Assembly: GCA_031554275.1 (NCBI GenBank)
Contig: JAVBKB010000146.1
Location: 1-23,035 of the forward strand
Direction: 5' to 3'
Source: JAVBKB01 sp031554275
Lineage (GTDB): Bacteria > Bacillota > Bacilli > JARBTR01
DNA length: 23,035 nucleotides
Part shown: positions 1-8,188 of the stretch, one piece after another
Layout of the letters: each line of letters starts with the position of its first letter
Numbering within the stretch: position 1 is the stretch's first letter
Program-made: the position numbers and the translations under genes
The notes under the pieces: generated by a model
Database searches by the model: none
What the model was told of the DNA's origin: nothing
The model's input: the letters and a program-made list of their open reading frames with translations, nothing else

Positions 1-188
1 CCGCAACTCAATCGCAAATTAATGCAGCAATCACTGATTTGAAAGCAGCAATTGATGGTTTGACAAGTAAAACTGTTGATACCGTTAAGATACCGCAAAC
101 AAGTGATAGCGCTTCAATGGATTTCGTATTGATTTCATTAATCCTATCTTTAGGTGCTTTAGGTGTATCAAGAAAAGTAGTTAAGTAA
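1..188 (+). CDS. C-terminal end of a cell-surface protein with a sortase-like sorting signal (partial)
   Basis: Only the last 61 codons are in the window, read in the frame of base 3 and ending in TAA at 186-188. The N-terminal part of the fragment (ATQSQINAAITDLKAAIDG) looks like the end of a FIVAR-type surface module, a helical repeat common in large wall-anchored proteins. After a short spacer comes a sorting-signal-like tail: IPQTSD, then a hydrophobic stretch (FVLISLILSLGALGV), then a basic end (SRKVVK). This is the three-part layout of LPXTG proteins, but the pentapeptide is IPQTS, with Ile at position 1 and Ser in place of the Gly that follows the cleaved Thr. I infer an anchored or membrane-held surface protein. 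Its ligand and full length cannot be seen. It is on the same strand as def-fmt but separated from it by a strong terminator. Confidence 0.7.
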   Translation, partial: ATQSQINAAITDLKAAIDGLTSKTVDTVKIPQTSDSASMDFVLISLILSLGALGVSRKVVK

Positions 189-230
189 ACATTTACCTTT
201 GATTTTGAATCAGAGGAGATGAATAAAAGT

Positions 231-273
231 AACTGCCCGTATGGTCTTATTTAGTCCATGCGGGCAGTTTTTT
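231..273 (+). terminator. Rho-independent terminator after the surface-protein gene
   Basis: The 14-bp arms at 231-244 and 256-269 are complementary with a single T-G wobble (AACTGCCCGTATGG against CCATGCGGGCAGTT). The loop is 11 nt and the second arm runs into a run of T ending at 273. This isolates the upstream surface-protein gene from def-fmt. Confidence 0.92.
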
Positions 274-338
274 GTCATTCTACGATTTCATTCTTGCGAT
301 TCTTGAATTGAGAATTGTGTTTGTTTGAATAATAGAAC

Positions 339-367
339 TTGTAATTGTGCTTTTTTGTCGGTAGAAT
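339..367 (+). promoter_or_regulatory. Sigma-A-type promoter for the def-fmt operon
   Basis: A -35 box TTGTAA (339-344), a 17-bp spacer and a -10 box TAGAAT (362-367) lie between the terminator at 231-273 and the def-fmt start at 457. The leader would be about 80 nt. It was recognised by eye and no transcript data are available. Confidence 0.55.
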
Positions 368-456
368 ATATATTTATCAAGAGATGACTTTGTGTACGAT
401 TATCGTATTGTAAATTACAGCAACCGCCTTACTACCTAGTTTCAAAAGGGGATTAC

Positions 457-1887
457 ATGACTAAACTACATATTTTAAAGGTACCGAATTCTATTTTGGA
501 AAAACCTTGTGAGAAAGTACAAAGGTTTGATAATGAATTGCATAAATTATTAGACGACATGACTGCGACGATGCAGGATGCAAATGGGGCAGGGATTGCA
601 GCGCCTCAGGTTGGGATCAGTCAGCAGATTTGTGTTGTTGAGGATGATGAATATCAAACGGGGATCTATGAACTGATAAACCCGATTATACTAGAAAACT
701 CTGGGAGTAATTATGATGTCGAAGGCTGTCTCAGTATCCCAGATGTATATGGCTATGTAACTCGTGCAGAGATGATTAAAGTTAGCGCTCAAGATCGAAA
801 TGGAGAGGCTTTTGAATTAGTCGCAGAGGGCTATTTTGCCCGTGCTATTTTGCATGAAGTAGATCATTTGAATGGAATACTTTTTACAGAGAAAATCGAG
901 AAGAGAATCTCACTTGAGGAGCTGCTAGATTTGCAAGTAAAGGAAACAAGAATTGTGTTTATGGGAACGCCTGATTTTTCAGTGTTGATTCTAGAAGAGT
1001 TGATTGCTAACGGGTTTGATATTGTTGCTGTAGTGACGCAACCAGATCGTCCGGTGGGACGTAAGCGGGTTTTGACTGCACCACCGGTTAAAGTTGCTGC
1101 GCTGAAGTACGGCATTCCTGTTATACAACCAGAGAAGATTCGAAATCCGGTGGAGTTAGAGAAGTTGTTTGCTTTTGAGCCTGAGCTGATTGTTACTGCT
1201 GCTTTCGGACAGATTTTGCCAAATGATTTATTGGATTACCCAGCGTATGGCTGCATTAATGTGCATGCATCATTGCTACCGGAGCTACGTGGTGGTGCAC
1301 CAATCCATTCTGCTATCATGCAAGGAAAGCAGAATACCGGAGTAACCATTATGTATATGGCAGAGAAGCTTGATGCAGGGGATATTATTTCAGTTGTAGA
1401 GGTGCCAATTGATGAAAATGACCATACAGGTAGCCTTCATGAAAAGCTAAGTATTGCTGGGGCACAATTATTATTAGAAACCTTACCAAAAATAATTCAA
1501 GAAGAAATTGAGCCTATTCAGCAGGATGAGCTGAAGGCAACCTTTGCTAGAAACATTTCTCGAGAACAAGAATTAATTGATTGGACAAAGTCTGGTGAGA
1601 AAATATACAACCAAATTAGAGGACTTCACCCATGGCCAGTCGCCTATACCTTACATCACGGTGAGGTTATCAAAGTTTGGTGGGGAGAAAAGCACAAAAC
1701 ATCCGTTAAAGCCAAGCCGGGAGAGATCATCGGTATTGAAGCGGATGGAATTGTTGTGCATACTGGTAACGAAGTAGCGATTAAGATTACAGATTTGCAA
1801 TTAGCAGGGAAAAAGCGAGTCGATGCTGCTGTATTATTGCGCAGTGGACATCCGTTTGTAGTTGGAGAGATCCTTGGAACTCTATAG
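457..1887 (+). CDS. def-fmt: Bifunctional fusion: peptide deformylase - methionyl-tRNA formyltransferase
   Basis: One uninterrupted 476-codon frame holds two enzymes that are normally separate neighbours. Residues 1 to about 160 are a peptide deformylase, which removes the formyl group from nascent proteins. Its three motifs are intact: GAGIAAPQVG (44-53), EGCLS with metal ligand Cys91, and HEVDH (133-137). Residues from about 163 to 476 are methionyl-tRNA formyltransferase, which formylates initiator Met-tRNA from 10-formyl-THF. It starts at TRIVFMGTPDF and carries NVHASLLPELRGGAPIH (268-284, with Asn268 and His270) and the LDAGD motif (305-309). The ATG at 457 has a good ribosome site (AAGGGG, 7 nt away). 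There is essentially no linker: the Def part ends where free Def proteins end and the Fmt part begins where free Fmt begins. A TTG at 931 preceded by GAGGAG (916-921) could also start a free 318-residue Fmt. Each half is certain as a family. Whether one or two polypeptides are made is not. Confidence 0.9.
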   Translation: MTKLHILKVPNSILEKPCEKVQRFDNELHKLLDDMTATMQDANGAGIAAPQVGISQQICVVEDDEYQTGIYELINPIILENSGSNYDVEGCLSIPDVYGYVTRAEMIKVSAQDRNGEAFELVAEGYFARAILHEVDHLNGILFTEKIEKRISLEELLDLQVKETRIVFMGTPDFSVLILEELIANGFDIVAVVTQPDRPVGRKRVLTAPPVKVAALKYGIPVIQPEKIRNPVELEKLFAFEPELIVTAAFGQILPNDLLDYPAYGCINVHASLLPELRGGAPIHSAIMQGKQNTGVTIMYMAEKLDAGDIISVVEVPIDENDHTGSLHEKLSIAGAQLLLETLPKIIQEEIEPIQQDELKATFARNISREQELIDWTKSGEKIYNQIRGLHPWPVAYTLHHGEVIKVWWGEKHKTSVKAKPGEIIGIEADGIVVHTGNEVAIKITDLQLAGKKRVDAAVLLRSGHPFVVGEILGTL

Positions 1888-1903
1888 AAAAAAGTGGTGA
1901 AAT

Positions 1904-3244
1904 ATGAGTGGAAATGTTCGGACAATTGCGCTTGATTTACTTATAGATATTGAAAAGAATAAATCCTATAGCAACCTTGCGCTCAATAAGGTGATGACTG
2001 AAAATAATCTGATCTCGCAGGACGCTGGATTATTGACGGAAATTGTATATGGCACAATTCAGCGAAAACTAACGCTCGATTACTATTTACAGCCGTTTGT
2101 TCAAAAAAAGATCGACCTTTGGGTACGAATTCTATTAAGAATGTCTGTGTACCAAATGGTTTATCTTGATAAAGTACCTGATCACGCGATTATCCATGAG
2201 GCAGTGGAAATTGCTAAGGAAAAAGGCCATGCTGGAATCGCCTCGTTTGTGAATGGGGTATTGCGTAATCTACAGCGTAAAGGTGTTTTGAGTGTCACTG
2301 ATATAAAGGATCCAATTGAACAGCTTTCAATTGCAACTAGTCATCCTAAATGGCTTGTTAAACTGTGGACTGATCAAATCGGCTTGGAAAACACCAAACA
2401 AATATGTCAGCTAAATTTGCAACCACCAGTTCAAACCGCTCGTGTTAATTTGGCAAAGTCTACTCGTGAGCGAGTTGTAACTTTACTTGAGGATGAAGGC
2501 TACACAGTTCAATTAAGTGATATTTTTCCTCAATCGATTCAGAATAAGCGAGGAAATTTAGCTTTTTCAATGGCATATCAACAGGGGCTTATCACGATTC
2601 AAGATGAGAGTTCCATGCTAGTTGCAGATGTTGTGAGCCCTCAACCAAACGAAGTGATTCTTGATGCGTGTGCTGCGCCTGGAGGGAAAACCTCGCATTT
2701 GTTGGAAAAGCTGAATGGCACAGGAAAAGTAGTAGCATTAGATATTCATAAACACAAAATCAAGCTGATTCATGCGACTGCAACACGGTTAGGATTGTCT
2801 GCACTTGAAACTAGGCAGTTAGATGCTAGGCTAGCACAAGAAAACTACCCTGCTTCATCATTTGATAGAATATTGGTGGATGCACCCTGCTCGGGTCTAG
2901 GCGTTTTACGCAGAAAACCAGAGGCAAAGTATGAAAAAACCACTGAGGACATTGCCAGACTTAGTGCGATTCAATTAAATCTATTGCAACAGGTTTCTAC
3001 GCTTTTGAAGCCTGGGGGGACGCTAGTGTATAGTACATGCACGATAAATCAGTCTGAAAACGAACAGGTTGTTAAAGCGTTTTTACAAGAAAATGCTGCT
3101 TTCGAAAAGGATTTTTCAATCAAAGATGGATTGCCAGAAAAGATTTCTCCATTTGTGAAAGAGAATTACGTTCAAATATTTCCTCACTACTTTGGGTCAG
3201 ATGGATTTTTTATTGCTTCATTTAAAAAACGAGAATTAGTTTAA
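1904..3244 (+). CDS. rsmB: 16S rRNA (cytosine(967)-C5)-methyltransferase RsmB
   Basis: This 446-residue protein has the two-part RsmB/Sun layout. An N-terminal NusB-like helical RNA-binding domain covers about residues 4-130. A SAM-dependent m5C methyltransferase domain follows. The SAM loop is DACAAPGGKT (254-263). The two cysteines of m5C methyltransferases are present: Cys329 in DAPCSGLG (326-333) and Cys379 in STCTINQSENE, the latter being the usual nucleophile position. By family knowledge it methylates a cytosine of 16S rRNA. It starts 16 nt after the def-fmt stop with a GTGGTGA ribosome site, so the two are probably co-transcribed. Length and position match the Bacillus rsmB downstream of fmt. 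Confidence 0.93.
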   Translation: MSGNVRTIALDLLIDIEKNKSYSNLALNKVMTENNLISQDAGLLTEIVYGTIQRKLTLDYYLQPFVQKKIDLWVRILLRMSVYQMVYLDKVPDHAIIHEAVEIAKEKGHAGIASFVNGVLRNLQRKGVLSVTDIKDPIEQLSIATSHPKWLVKLWTDQIGLENTKQICQLNLQPPVQTARVNLAKSTRERVVTLLEDEGYTVQLSDIFPQSIQNKRGNLAFSMAYQQGLITIQDESSMLVADVVSPQPNEVILDACAAPGGKTSHLLEKLNGTGKVVALDIHKHKIKLIHATATRLGLSALETRQLDARLAQENYPASSFDRILVDAPCSGLGVLRRKPEAKYEKTTEDIARLSAIQLNLLQQVSTLLKPGGTLVYSTCTINQSENEQVVKAFLQENAAFEKDFSIKDGLPEKISPFVKENYVQIFPHYFGSDGFFIASFKKRELV

Positions 3245-3278
3245 AAAAGTTTTATAAGCATTTTTAAAAGGAGCCGAC

Positions 3279-4346
3279 ATGAAAACAACTAAATCAGAAT
3301 ACAAATCTTCTATCTACTCATTGCAATTGGAGCAATTACAGGATTGGTTAAGAATTGATGGTGAGAAACCGTTTCGAGCCGCACAAATCTATGAGTGGCT
3401 CTATCAAAAGCGTGTCTCCTCCTTTGAAGAGATGACCAATTTATCTAAGGATCTACGTGATCATTTGGCTGCGAATTTCTCAATAACAACCTTGAAAACC
3501 TTGGTTGAGCAGAAATCAGTGGATGGCACTGTGAAATTTCTCTTTGAATTGCACGATGGGAATGCGATTGAAACAGTTTTAATGGAACATGAATATGGTT
3601 ATTCTGTATGTGTAACCACCCAGGTAGGCTGCAGAATTGGATGTACATTCTGTGCGTCTTCGATAGGTGGACTGGTACGTGATCTTGAAGCAGGTGAGAT
3701 TGTTGCGCAGGTAGTGAAGGTACAGCAGATGCTGGATCAAACTGAAGAACGGGTTAGCTCAATTGTCGTAATGGGGATTGGTGAACCATTTGATAACTAC
3801 GAGCAAATGATTCAGTTTATCAGGATCATCAATCATGAGAAAAGTTTGAATATTGGCGCGCGTCATATAACGGTTTCTACGAGTGGCATCATTCCCAAAA
3901 TTTACGAATTCACAAATGAAAAGTGGCAAGTGAATTTTGCGATTTCATTACATGCTACAACTGATGAATTACGTTCTGCATTAATGCCGATCAATCGCGC
4001 CTATCCGCTTGCCGAGTTGCTAAAAGCAGTAAAGTATTACACAGAGAAATCTGGACGTCGTGTTACTTTTGAATTTGGGTTAATCAATGGGGAAAATGAT
4101 TCAATTGAAGAAGCCGAAAGACTTGCGAAGCTTCTTAAGCACTTGAAATGCCATGTGAATCTAATTCCGATTAACTATGTGCTGGAACGTGACAAGAAGC
4201 GAACTTCAAAAGAAAAGATTTTTCAATTCGAAAAAACCTTGAAAAAATACGGAATTAATGTCACGATAAGACGTGAGCAAGGACATGATATTGATGCTGC
4301 TTGCGGTCAATTAAGAGCAAAACGACTTGAAACTGAGAACATTTAG
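3279..4346 (+). CDS. rlmN: Dual-specificity 23S rRNA/tRNA adenine-C2 methyltransferase RlmN (radical SAM)
   Basis: This 355-residue radical-SAM enzyme methylates C2 of an adenosine in 23S rRNA and in some tRNAs. The iron-sulfur motif CX3CX2C is Cys118-Cys122-Cys125 (CRIGCTFC). The two extra cysteines of the RlmN ping-pong mechanism are also present: Cys111, seven residues before the cluster motif as in E. coli, and Cys342 near the C-terminus in DAACGQL, which should carry the methyl group. The GEPFDNY and STSG segments are typical of the family. The start at 3279 has an AAGGAG ribosome site. It lies 34 nt after rsmB and directly before stp, the B. subtilis order. Confidence 0.95.
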   Translation: MKTTKSEYKSSIYSLQLEQLQDWLRIDGEKPFRAAQIYEWLYQKRVSSFEEMTNLSKDLRDHLAANFSITTLKTLVEQKSVDGTVKFLFELHDGNAIETVLMEHEYGYSVCVTTQVGCRIGCTFCASSIGGLVRDLEAGEIVAQVVKVQQMLDQTEERVSSIVVMGIGEPFDNYEQMIQFIRIINHEKSLNIGARHITVSTSGIIPKIYEFTNEKWQVNFAISLHATTDELRSALMPINRAYPLAELLKAVKYYTEKSGRRVTFEFGLINGENDSIEEAERLAKLLKHLKCHVNLIPINYVLERDKKRTSKEKIFQFEKTLKKYGINVTIRREQGHDIDAACGQLRAKRLETENI

Positions 4347-4380
4347 TTTTTATAGTGAAGTAAAGCAGGGTGGTGTGTTC

Positions 4381-5136
4381 ATGAAGTACTTTTATCAAAC
4401 GGATATTGGAAGTGTCCGCTCCAGTAATCAGGACAATGTAAATATTTTCACAAAGAAAGATATGTTTCTAGCCATCGTTGCAGATGGAATGGGTGGTCAT
4501 AATGCTGGAGAAATTGCGAGCGAAATGACAGTGGCGAGTATTTCTCAGGCATGGGAAACATTGAAGAAGACAATGAAACCAACTGAAGCTGAGAGCTGGC
4601 TAATTAAGAAAATAGAAGAAACCAATGAGATTATTTATCAATATGCAACTGAAAATGTTGCGTGTGAAGGCATGGGCACTACTATTGTCGCAGCGATTTG
4701 CACGTCAGGATTTGCTTCCATTTGTCATATTGGTGATTCGCGTTGCTATATGTTAAGTAAAAATGGATTTCATCAGATTACGGAAGATCATTCTTACGTG
4801 AACTATTTGCTGAAAACGGGTGAGATTTCTAAAGAGGATGCTGAGAATCACCCTAGAAAAAACGTCTTAACAAAGGCATTAGGAACGAAAGAGAGTGTTA
4901 AACCAGATGTGAAGTCAGTTTCTTTTGAGGAAGGCGATAAGATTTTAATCTGCACGGATGGGTTGTATTCATTAGTTGAAAATGATCTGATAGAGTCTAT
5001 GCTTCAAGCAGATGAGCCACTGAGTTACATTTCACAAAACCTTATTAACGCTGCCAAGGAAAATGGTGGTGATGATAACATTTCAGTTATCATTCTGCAA
5101 CAATCTACATCAGATGGAGAGGAGGAAGCATCATGA
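4381..5136 (+). CDS. stp: PP2C-family Ser/Thr protein phosphatase Stp/PrpC
   Basis: This 251-residue metal-dependent phosphatase reverses phosphorylation by the PrkC kinase encoded next. The metal-binding motifs of bacterial PP2C enzymes are present: RSSNQDN with Asp18, ADGMGGH with Asp35-Gly36, GDSR with Asp119, TDGL with Asp193 and GGDDN (229-233). The frame is open 54 bases further upstream into the end of rlmN. I chose the ATG at 4381 because GGGTGGTG lies just before it, the protein then begins in the family manner (MKYFYQTDIGSVRSSNQD), and no long overlap with rlmN is needed. The stop codon overlaps the prkC start as ATGA, which couples synthesis of phosphatase and kinase. Confidence 0.94.
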   Translation: MKYFYQTDIGSVRSSNQDNVNIFTKKDMFLAIVADGMGGHNAGEIASEMTVASISQAWETLKKTMKPTEAESWLIKKIEETNEIIYQYATENVACEGMGTTIVAAICTSGFASICHIGDSRCYMLSKNGFHQITEDHSYVNYLLKTGEISKEDAENHPRKNVLTKALGTKESVKPDVKSVSFEEGDKILICTDGLYSLVENDLIESMLQADEPLSYISQNLINAAKENGGDDNISVIILQQSTSDGEEEAS

Positions 5137-7292
5137 TTGGTAAAATCATAAATGAAAGATATAAAGTGCTAAGAATCATTGGCGGCGGCGGTATGTCAGT
5201 GGTTTATTTGGCAACTGACTTGATCTTAAATCGTGAAGTTGCGGTTAAGGTGCTTCGATCAGAATTTTCTAATAATCTTGAATATATTAGACGATTTAAT
5301 CGGGAGGGACAAGCTGCTTCAAGTTTGTCACATCCAAATATCGTTTCTATTTTGGATGTTGGAGAAGGTGAAGGACTTCATTTCCTAGTCATGGAATTTA
5401 TAGATGGCATGACATTAAAAGAGTATATTCAAACATTTGCACCAATCCCAATGGAAAGAGTTATGGATATCATGAGACAATTAATCTCTGCGATTGCTCA
5501 TGCCCACAAAAACAATATTATACATCGAGATATTAAACCACATAATGTTATGGTTGATAAAGATGGGACTATTAAAGTAACAGATTTTGGGATAGCGACA
5601 GCGGTTTCTGCTGCAACACTTACCCAAACGAATTCTGCACTTCTGGGTTCTGTTCACTATTTATCTCCAGAGCAAGCAAGAGGCGGACAAGCAAATAACA
5701 AGTCTGACATCTATTCTCTTGGAATCGTCATGTTTGAAATGCTAACTGGTCAGCTTCCTTTCTCAGGTGATTCAGCTGTATCGATTGCACTTAAACATCT
5801 CCAAACAGTAACACCATCTACTAAGAGTTATAATTCTGCAATTCCACAAAGTATTGAAAATGTTGTTCTGAAAGCGACAGCTAAGAATCCTGCCAATCGC
5901 TACCAAAATGTCGAAGAAATGCAACTTGATATTGATACAGCTTTGGATGGAGAAAGAATTTTCGAAAAAAAATATATTGAGCCGGTTGATGACACATTTA
6001 ACTTAGATGACGCAACAAAAGTACTACCAGTGATCACACAAAAACAAATTAAAGAGAATCTTGCTACAAAATCTCAACAGGTCAACCTAAATGACACCCC
6101 AAAAAAAAGCAAGAAGAAAATGTGGTGGATTCTAGGAAGTCTTGCCATGGTATTGATAATTGCTGTCCTAGCGTTCCTTCTGATCTTTACGAATGTGTTT
6201 AGGGCTTCGGAAGTGGAAGTTCCTGATTTAACGGGTATGGATCTAGAAAAGGCAATTGTGCTGTTGAATGATAAGGGTTTGGAAGTGCGAGAGAAAAAGC
6301 CTAAAGCGGATGACAAGGTACCAGAAAACACCGTAATCGATACGAATCCTTCTGCTGGAGAGAAAGTAAAGAAAGGCAGTAAAGTAACGATTTACTATAG
6401 TACAGGTGCTGAGAAAAAACCTGTAGCCGATTACCGAACCCGCAGCTTTAAAGATTTGGAGTCAATCATTAATGGTGTTGGATACAAGAACGTCGAAACT
6501 AAGTATGTGACGGATGATATTGCAAAAGAAGGAACAATTATTGAACAGAAACCAGCTCCGGGTGAGCAGGTTGTCTTAGCAGAAACGACACTGGAGCTCA
6601 CAATAAGCAAAGGCAAAGGTGGAACCATACTTGATTACCAAAACCGTGATTACAAGGATTTAGAGTCAACGATTAATGGGATCGGATTCAAAAATGTTGA
6701 AGTTAAGTATGTGACTGATATTATTGCAAAAGAAGGAACAATTATTGCACAGAAACCAGCTCCAGGTGAGCAGGTTGTCTTATCAGAAACAACATTGGAG
6801 CTCACGATCAGTAAGGGAAAAGAGAAGCTTGTACTGAGAGATCTAACAGAGTATACCAAGAAGTTATATGATGATTATGCCAAAGAGGTTGGCATTAGTA
6901 TTAGGGTGACTGGTGAACAGTATCATGCAACGATTCCGGCAGGTTCAATTATTTCACAAGACCCTGTTATTGGTGCAGAAATAGAAAAGGGATCAGAAGT
7001 AAAAGTAGTTGTTTCAAAAGGTCAAGAGCCGAAACCAGATCCGAAGCCGGAAAAATCATTTCCAATTGAAATAAAGATTAATTACGATGGTGTAGCTGGT
7101 GCACCGCAAACCATTAAGATCTATATTAAAGACAAGAAGAATAACATGATCGAACCAGTTCAGACTTTTACAATTGTTGATAAAGTCAGTAAAACCTTTT
7201 TTGTAGTACTTGATGCGGATACTCCAACAGGAAAAATTCGCGTCACAAAAGATAACAAAATTGTCCATGAGGAAACTGTGCAATACCAATAG
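5133..7292 (+). CDS. prkC: Membrane Ser/Thr protein kinase PrkC with four PASTA repeats
   Basis: This 719-residue receptor kinase senses peptidoglycan fragments or lipid II and phosphorylates cytosolic targets. The kinase domain covers about residues 10-272, with glycine loop GGGGMSVVY (17-25), ATP lysine Lys39, catalytic HRDIKPHN (131-138) and DFG (151-153). A membrane helix at about 330-353 follows a basic KKSKKK stretch. Four extracellular PASTA units cover roughly 360-425, 431-497, 499-565 and 566-631. A beta-rich C-terminal domain (642-719) follows a proline/lysine spacer. PASTA units 2 and 3 are 52/67 identical, so one is a recent duplicate. The activation loop reads TNSALLGSVHY, one residue longer than the TNSxLGSVHY I recall from other PrkC proteins. 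It overlaps stp by 4 nt. Confidence 0.95.
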   Translation: MIGKIINERYKVLRIIGGGGMSVVYLATDLILNREVAVKVLRSEFSNNLEYIRRFNREGQAASSLSHPNIVSILDVGEGEGLHFLVMEFIDGMTLKEYIQTFAPIPMERVMDIMRQLISAIAHAHKNNIIHRDIKPHNVMVDKDGTIKVTDFGIATAVSAATLTQTNSALLGSVHYLSPEQARGGQANNKSDIYSLGIVMFEMLTGQLPFSGDSAVSIALKHLQTVTPSTKSYNSAIPQSIENVVLKATAKNPANRYQNVEEMQLDIDTALDGERIFEKKYIEPVDDTFNLDDATKVLPVITQKQIKENLATKSQQVNLNDTPKKSKKKMWWILGSLAMVLIIAVLAFLLIFTNVFRASEVEVPDLTGMDLEKAIVLLNDKGLEVREKKPKADDKVPENTVIDTNPSAGEKVKKGSKVTIYYSTGAEKKPVADYRTRSFKDLESIINGVGYKNVETKYVTDDIAKEGTIIEQKPAPGEQVVLAETTLELTISKGKGGTILDYQNRDYKDLESTINGIGFKNVEVKYVTDIIAKEGTIIAQKPAPGEQVVLSETTLELTISKGKEKLVLRDLTEYTKKLYDDYAKEVGISIRVTGEQYHATIPAGSIISQDPVIGAEIEKGSEVKVVVSKGQEPKPDPKPEKSFPIEIKINYDGVAGAPQTIKIYIKDKKNNMIEPVQTFTIVDKVSKTFFVVLDADTPTGKIRVTKDNKIVHEETVQYQ
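6425..6832 (+). repeat. Tandem 204-bp duplication encoding PASTA repeats 2 and 3 of PrkC
   Basis: Two adjacent 204-bp units encode residues 431-497 and 499-565 of PrkC. Their proteins match at 52 of 67 positions. The DNA is almost identical through the second half of each unit, from the segment encoding IAKEGTII to that encoding LELTIS. The flanking PASTA units 1 and 4 are far more diverged. This indicates in-frame duplication or gene conversion within the gene. Confidence 0.85.
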
Positions 7293-7303
7293 GAAGTGAA
7301 TAC

Positions 7304-8188
7304 ATGTCTAGAGGAAGAATTGTTAAAGCGCTAAGTGGATTCTATTATGTGAGGGAAGCGGACAACATCTATCAATGTCGCGGGCGGGGAATTTTTCGAA
7401 ATCGAAAAATTTCGCCGCTTGTTGGTGATATTGTAACTTTTGAGGCAGAGAACTTCACTGAGGGCACGATTACCGAAATTGGGGAACGCCGTAACGAATT
7501 AATCCGCCCTCCAATCGCAAACATTGATCAAGCAATATTGGTTTTCTCATGCATTGAACCTGCATTCAGCTCGTTTTTATTAGACCGTTTTTTGGTATTA
7601 GTAGAATCCAAGAATGTAAAGCCTATCATTTGTTTAACCAAAATTGATTTACTTACTGAACAGGGGCTTCACTCGATCGCCAAGTTTCAGCAGGAATATC
7701 AGCAACTTGGGTATCCAGTTATTCTTCTGTCAACAATTTCGAAGGCAGGTCTGCAAGAATTGACACCTTTTCTTAAAGACAAGCTCTCTGTCATTGCTGG
7801 TCAGTCAGGTGTTGGGAAAACATCATTATTGAATGCACTCAATGAGGAGCTTAATCTGGCAACTGCAAAGATATCAACTCATCTTGGTAGAGGTAAGCAC
7901 ACCACGCGACACGTTGAATTGATGGAAATTAGAGGTGGCTGGATTGCAGATACACCAGGATTCAGTCAGCTAGATTTTCAAGACTTTGAAGCGACTGATT
8001 TGGGAGAATTCTTTCCTGAAATCAGGGCAACAAGCGCAAGATGCAAATTTCGAGGATGTTTACATTTAAAAGAACCTGATTGTGCAGTTAAAGAAGAAGT
8101 TTCTGCTGGTATTATTCAGCCGTATCGCTATCAACATTATCTACAATTTCTTGAAGAAATAAATGATCGAAAGCCGAGGTACAACTAA
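7304..8188 (+). CDS. rsgA: Ribosome small-subunit-dependent GTPase RsgA (YloQ)
   Basis: This 294-residue circularly permuted GTPase acts in late 30S subunit maturation. The G-motif order is permuted as in the family: TKID (112-115, G4) precedes GQSGVGKTS (166-174, G1/P-loop) and DTPGF (216-220, G3). An OB-fold covers roughly residues 1-68. The C-terminal zinc site is Cys247, Cys252, His254 and Cys260. The ATG at 7304 lies 11 nt after the prkC stop with AGGAAGTGA in between. The placement after prkC and directly before rpe is the Bacillus order. Confidence 0.95.
   Translation: MSRGRIVKALSGFYYVREADNIYQCRGRGIFRNRKISPLVGDIVTFEAENFTEGTITEIGERRNELIRPPIANIDQAILVFSCIEPAFSSFLLDRFLVLVESKNVKPIICLTKIDLLTEQGLHSIAKFQQEYQQLGYPVILLSTISKAGLQELTPFLKDKLSVIAGQSGVGKTSLLNALNEELNLATAKISTHLGRGKHTTRHVELMEIRGGWIADTPGFSQLDFQDFEATDLGEFFPEIRATSARCKFRGCLHLKEPDCAVKEEVSAGIIQPYRYQHYLQFLEEINDRKPRYN

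Noticed and set aside
864..1115. Minus-strand frame inside def-fmt, and many similar antisense frames in other genes
   Set aside because: They lie opposite well-recognised genes, lack ribosome sites and show no family features.
2170..2190. AAAGTACCTGATCAC in rsmB resembles half of a FapR box
   Set aside because: It is within coding sequence, far from any promoter, and the right half does not match.
4327..4380. Longer stp start at 4327
   Set aside because: It would overlap rlmN, has no ribosome site, and adds residues absent from PP2C phosphatases.
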